Assembly: GCF_947179165.1 (NCBI RefSeq)
Contig: NC_077238.1
Coordinates: forward strand, 37,189,793 to 37,253,792
Direction of reading: 5' to 3'
Origin: Solanum dulcamara
Lineage: Eukaryota > Streptophyta > Magnoliopsida > Solanales > Solanaceae
Length of the DNA stretch: 64,000 nt
Part shown: piece after piece, positions 59,911-64,000 of the stretch
How positions within the stretch are numbered: position 1 is the first letter of the stretch
Layout: every line of letters begins with the position of its first letter
Notes under the pieces: model-generated
Told to the model about the DNA's origin: nothing
Database searches by the model: none
What the model saw: only the letters and a program-made list of their open reading frames with translations
Program-made: the position numbers and the translations under genes

Positions 59911-59920
59911 ATATATATAG
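59834..59920. repeat. (TA)n microsatellite in LTR F
   Basis: A long impure TA tract with the longest pure run around 59852-59900, in the AT-rich middle of the LTR. Confidence 0.95.
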
Positions 59921-61559
59921 CTTGTCATTAGAAAATATAGTCTCATGCTTGAATCTATAGGGAATTATCTTAAAATCATGTAATTGAATTGATACCGTAC
60001 GTAATAATGTGAAATCATATCAACTTAATCATAATTGGAGAGACTCATAAGGGCATTCATAATTTCATACTTAAAAATTAACATAATACATGAGTTTAGG
60101 TAACACTTCATCGAAATCATGCAATTCAAACTTAAATCTTGCATGATTGAATAGAGTTGAATCAATTTATAATCATAATTGAGGAACCCATACTCAATAT
60201 CTTGAACCCTATATAGCATATAGGAGTAATTGAATGAAAATCCATGTAATCATGTAATTAAACTTGAATTATGCCTAATTAAATAGATAAGGTTTAATTG
60301 AAACTTAATTCGTGCAATTAAAGAAGAATTGATCAAAATCTCATAAATTTATACTTGAAATCACTTAAAAAGTTGAAGATCTTTTGGGCTCCATGGGTGG
60401 AAGATGCCCATGAATTAATGCCCACATACCTTGAGTGGATTCCTTGATTGAAGCTTGAAAATTGATGCAAGAATTGAAAAACTTAGTTGATCCTTCAATA
60501 GAGTCTTGTAGGAGAAGAAGAGAATCTTGAAATAATTTTTTAGAGAGAGAATTTATGATTTGAGAATTGGGTGAGAATGGGGGATTTAGAAGAGTTTAGG
60601 GTAGTTACTAGAGTGGAACTTAATCCCAAAAACTATCCAAATACATTAATAAATAAATTGAGAAAAGACCGAAGTGACCCCATATGAATTTCTGCCAAAA
60701 ATCCTTGTACGAGATCCTATATGGTCCGTATAAAGCACCATGCACCGTACAAGGGTCCGTGAAAGGGAGATGGAAAAGTATCTCTGAACGGATGCTCACT
60801 ATGGGCCGTGAAGCCCATCATGGTCCATGGTGAGGGTCGTGAACACGAGACTGTCTGATAGGGCTTTACTAAAATGCACATAACTTTTTACTCCAAACTT
60901 GAAATGAGGCAAATCAGTGGAGTTGGAAAGAGGATTTAGAGACCTTTGATATGATAGGTCATGGGATACCTGATTTTATATATTCAAGGAGATATGATTG
61001 TTTAAAATTGACCTATTTAAAATCTTACATCTAAACTCAATCGGTAAGGAAGTTTTTAATTTATCTTTGTGCTAAAGGATTCCTGTGAACTTAAACCATC
61101 TCCAAATATATTCCCACACTAAAAAATTTATATGATAAAAATGAACAGACCCTTGGATGGACCATCTTCATGGTCCGTGAAAAGCTCTATGGGCTGTGGG
61201 GTGGTTTGTGAAGATTGCCTTGGTCAAGCTGGGACAAGAACTCCTTCGGAAGGGGACCACGAGCCGTGATAGACTCGATGGGCCGTAGTGGCCCTCGTGA
61301 AGCTGAGCCACTTCATGGTTTTGAGTGTTGGCTTCCACTGACCACTTGACAGTCCATGATCATGATTACGGGTCGTGAACGAGTTTGTGGTCCTCTCCTG
61401 ATCTCTCTTTCGTTCCCTGGAACTACCACGACTACCTTTCACAAGCCGTGGTACTGAATACGGCCCGTGATGGGTGTAATGAACTTGAACTGGTGAATTT
61501 TTTTTTGAATTTCATCCTTACATTCCATTTTCCAACTTTCCAATTTTTGGAGTCTTACA

Positions 61560-62599
61560 TGGACAAAAAATGCATTTATGGAAATTATTGCTTTTTTGAA
61601 AAGTTTCAAAGATCAAAATAGGAATTTGTGCAGTTATTTACCATTATCTCATTATTGTCATTATCCAACTGAAAAGAGTGGAGACTAGAGAAAAGTTTCT
61701 AGAATGAGAAATAAAACATTTTCATACTAAGAACTCTCATCTTAGTGACAAGGAAGTCATCAATATTTATACTCCAAGGCTTGGATTCAAATTTTTTTCA
61801 TTATTTAGCTTGGAATGAAGATTTCCTTTATTGGTATTGTCTTTATTCTATGTTTTATGAGTAGACTAGTCTATAACTATGGTGTGTGTGCTTGATGGGG
61901 GTGTAAAACTCCAAATGAATTTTGATTAATCTTTCCTAAAATTGATTGTATGAAATGGATTTGTTATTGTCTTGAAGTTTTAACTTAAAAATCAGTGGTT
62001 GCAAACATTGGTTGAGCTTTCTAACTCATTTTGGCTTGGAAAAGCAAAATAGAGTTAGGTAAGACTCAATAGTGAGGACTTGTTGAAATTACTCTATGGA
62101 TTTGAGCCAGGAATGGGATAATCCGAGTAATTTCTCATTTAATAATGTGAGCTACGGATATTCCATCTACTCAATCAATGTTTGGTATTTTATTTGAAAG
62201 GGTCTCGATATTCAGGAGAATATCAAAAGCATAGCGTAGACCAAAGGATATCAATGTACCAATCTCTTTTATTAAGGTTAATCTTAGCCTATTCGAGTTG
62301 AAACCCCGATCCTTATGCACACACACCTAGTCCTTTCCAATCCTAGTTTATAGAGTTGTTCTTAAATCCTTGTTTCCAATAGTTAATAGTGAAATATCGT
62401 AGTTGTTAGCTAAAACCCTCAATTTTATATATTATTGTTTGTTGAGAACTATAATTGCTAGCTTGTTTGAATTGCCGCATCAATTGAAGCGTCCCATATT
62501 CCATTCCTTGAGGTTGGACCCCAACCTAATCAGTTGGATATTGTTTTTAAAATGACCGCCTATGCTTTGAAAATATGAGACATAGTTGAGCGCTCATCA
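61560..62599 (+). mobile_element. Athila-like 3' LTR, segment 5 (end)
   Basis: The segment matches 4903-5834 and 17905-18050, uninterrupted here by the LINE, which shows the empty LINE site (ATTATTGTTTGTTGAGAAC at about 62434-62452). It ends GCGCTCATCA at 62599, followed by the target pentamer ATACC. Confidence 0.87.
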
Positions 62600-62785
62600 A
62601 TACCCGACCCCGACGACCAATCTAAGATCCGAACCCGACACCTTACCTAGGACTTGAGCTTAACTCTCGACCCAAAATTTGATTTTGACACCCGAATTAG
62701 AACCCCAATATGACACCTAATCCTGGATCTAACGTCGAATCCTAACCCGAGACCTGACACTCAAATCGAAATTCAGCCCTGACTC
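62600..62785. repeat. Degenerate minisatellite of the foldback repeat, right part
   Basis: The CCCGACCCCGACGACC vocabulary of 3591-4484 resumes immediately after the Athila end, in the same orientation. Confidence 0.65.
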
Positions 62786-63088
62786 GAGACTCGGGAGTAT
62801 GGGTCTTGAATTGAGGTCAAAAGTCGAGTCCCAAATCAAGAATTAGGAGTCGGGTCCCAAATCAAGAATTAGGAGTCGAAAATTAATACTTGAGACTTGA
62901 GTTAGGGTCAACAGTTGACGTGTGAGGTTGAAAAGGAGTTTTGAAAAATATTTTCCTTACTTTTTAGAGGTAAGTCATTTTCCTTATATTTGAAGAAAAC
63001 AAGTTTATTTAGAAAACAATTTTCAAAACATTAACCCAACCAAACATGAAAAAATTGGAAAAATCGTTTCTATAAAATATTTTCCTTC
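62786..63088. mobile_element. Right arm of the foldback-type repeat
   Basis: From about 62786 the words appear in reverse complement (AGTCGGGTCCCAAATC). A 26-bp unit is duplicated at 62828 and 62854. The terminal part carries CCAACCAAACATG and TTTCCTTC, inverted copies of the left-arm landmarks at 3472-3484 and 3391-3398. Confidence 0.6.
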
Positions 63089-64000
63089 ATACCCAATACA
63101 TGTCTCTTTGTTTGGTCATAAAAATTATTCACTTTTTTTGAATAATTTTTTAATTTATTTGAAAGTCAACGTTTATTTGAAAGTCAATGTGTGACTATGA
63201 AAATTTTAAATAAAATTTGAAGTTGTATTTTTAAACTTGGAAAACAACATATATCCTATTTTACAATTCACTTTTAACAGTTGCAATTATATTTTACTTT
63301 CAAATTTTACCCTAAAATTTTGTTTTTTATTTTAAAAAAAAATCATATTTTATCTCCGTCACCAACTAGCGATGAGAATTAACAATGTCGCTTTGTCTTC
63401 TCGGTCAGTTAATCGGAAAATGCATGTTAGACGAGAAGAGGTCGTTCACACCACATGAGAGATCTTTAAAAATAACTAGCTATAAGTGTTGATATTTTTT
63501 ACTATTTTGTAATAATATTTAAAAATTGGCGAAGTGTAGTACTATGTAGTAGTTCGTATATGAGAATTAATCTATGAGATTATGTGGTATTACTCGCTTA
63601 GAGCATATTTGTTTGTTTGTTTCTAGTAATTATTCAAGTTAGGCGATTTTGCTAGTTTTTAAACATTATGGGATATAAATTATATTTAATATTATAATTG
63701 TTTAAGAAAAATACATTAAAAAAATAAAAACATTATTCCAAATATTCTTTATAAAAATATAACCAAACATAACTATATCTTCAACTCTAATTTCATTACA
63801 TCAAATAGAGTGAAAATGTTTGAAATTAATGCCGGATACCTACTTAATGATCTGCTCCATTCGATGAGTTTTCCCTTTTAAGTTGTTATTTCAGCAGTGG
63901 CTTGTGTTTTACTTAAAAGAATATATAAAATAAAATATGAGAGGGTTCTTTAACAGTACGTAACTAAGTTGTTTCTTGTGACAAAAAAAATCAAGAAGTC
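63089..64000. other. AT-rich flanking DNA, nothing recognised
   Basis: No coding exon or RNA gene is seen. A short near-duplicate TTTATTTGAAAGTCAA occurs twice near 63157-63190. Homopolymer A and T runs are frequent. Confidence 0.4.

Larger units (their letters stand above)
58866..60429 (-). other. Candidate intron inside solo LTR F
   Basis: On the minus strand the donor is CAAG/GTATGTGGG at 60429. TACTAAC, the exact consensus branch site, is at 58912-58906. The acceptor TATAATATAG ends at 58866, 421 nt before the LTR end. Confidence 0.45.
58445..61559 (-). mobile_element. Solo LTR F (Ty3/gypsy), inverted
   Basis: On the minus strand it starts TGTAAGACTCC (61559) and ends GGTCATGACA (58445); length is 3,115 bp. 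Flanks are TGCAC (58440-58444) and TGGAC (61560-61564); the intact Athila LTR has TGGAC here, so the left copy changed. It is the only large element in the stack on the minus strand. GGCCCGTGA-type palindromic boxes fill 60700-61480. Confidence 0.85.

Noticed and set aside
61224..61621. ORFs of 72 and 78 codons on opposite strands
   Set aside because: Both lie in the palindromic U3 boxes of solo LTR F or cross into the Athila LTR, and have no domain.

Overview
The window is plant nuclear DNA, most likely from a Solanaceae species (tomato, potato or pepper group; genus not resolved). It is AT-rich. It has one identifiable host exon and a dense pile of nested retroelements. The LINE tail ending in TTG repeats, and the LTR families ending in a GGTCGTGACA-like sequence followed by an initiator-Met primer-binding site, are typical of that family. 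I saw no bacterial, organellar-genome or viral genes.

Host part. Positions 1-2383 are intronic DNA carrying an antisense RTE-type LINE fragment. The last coding exon (2384-2574) encodes the C-terminus of a peroxisomal dienoyl-CoA isomerase (DCI1-like) ending in the peroxisome signal AKL. A 3' flank and a MITE-like repeat follow. From about 3390 onward nearly everything is repeat DNA.

Nested stack, outermost first. (1) A foldback-type repeat has arms at about 3391-4484 and 62600-63088. (2) Inside it lies a decayed Athila-like Ty3/gypsy element, 4485-62599, with imperfect target duplication ACACC/ATACC and with reverse transcriptase and integrase deleted. (3) Its 5' LTR is split by an RTE LINE (5835-17882). 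(4) The LINE is split by chromovirus Gyp-A (8277-17648, perfect duplication CTCTT). (5) The Athila gag is split by solo LTR H (18849-20920, duplication ATATA). (6) The Athila 3' LTR is split by Gyp-C (27585-54167), solo LTR E (55862-58235) and an inverted solo LTR F (58445-61559). (7) The 5' LTR of Gyp-C is split by solo LTR D (27695 to about 30358) and by Gyp-B (32079-41177, duplication ACATA).

After these insertions a 6,265-bp segment running from Gyp-B reverse transcriptase to Gyp-C gag was tandemly duplicated (36472-42736 and 42737-49001). A 1,624-bp segment spanning the 3' end of Gyp-C plus its flank was also duplicated. None of the retroelements looks able to encode functional proteins now.

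The most interesting signal is an intron-like module inside the LTRs. Families A, B, C, D, F and H each have a plausible 5' splice site, and the equivalent 3' site lies about 350-445 nt before the LTR end. In B, F and H there is a TACTAAY-type branch-point candidate between them. Spacing and order recur across the families, which suggests spliced LTR leader transcripts. The 6.3-kb duplication with 3-bp microhomology, a 107-bp foreign-looking insert in one LTR, and the C-to-T-type decay of Gyp-A are the other main observations.
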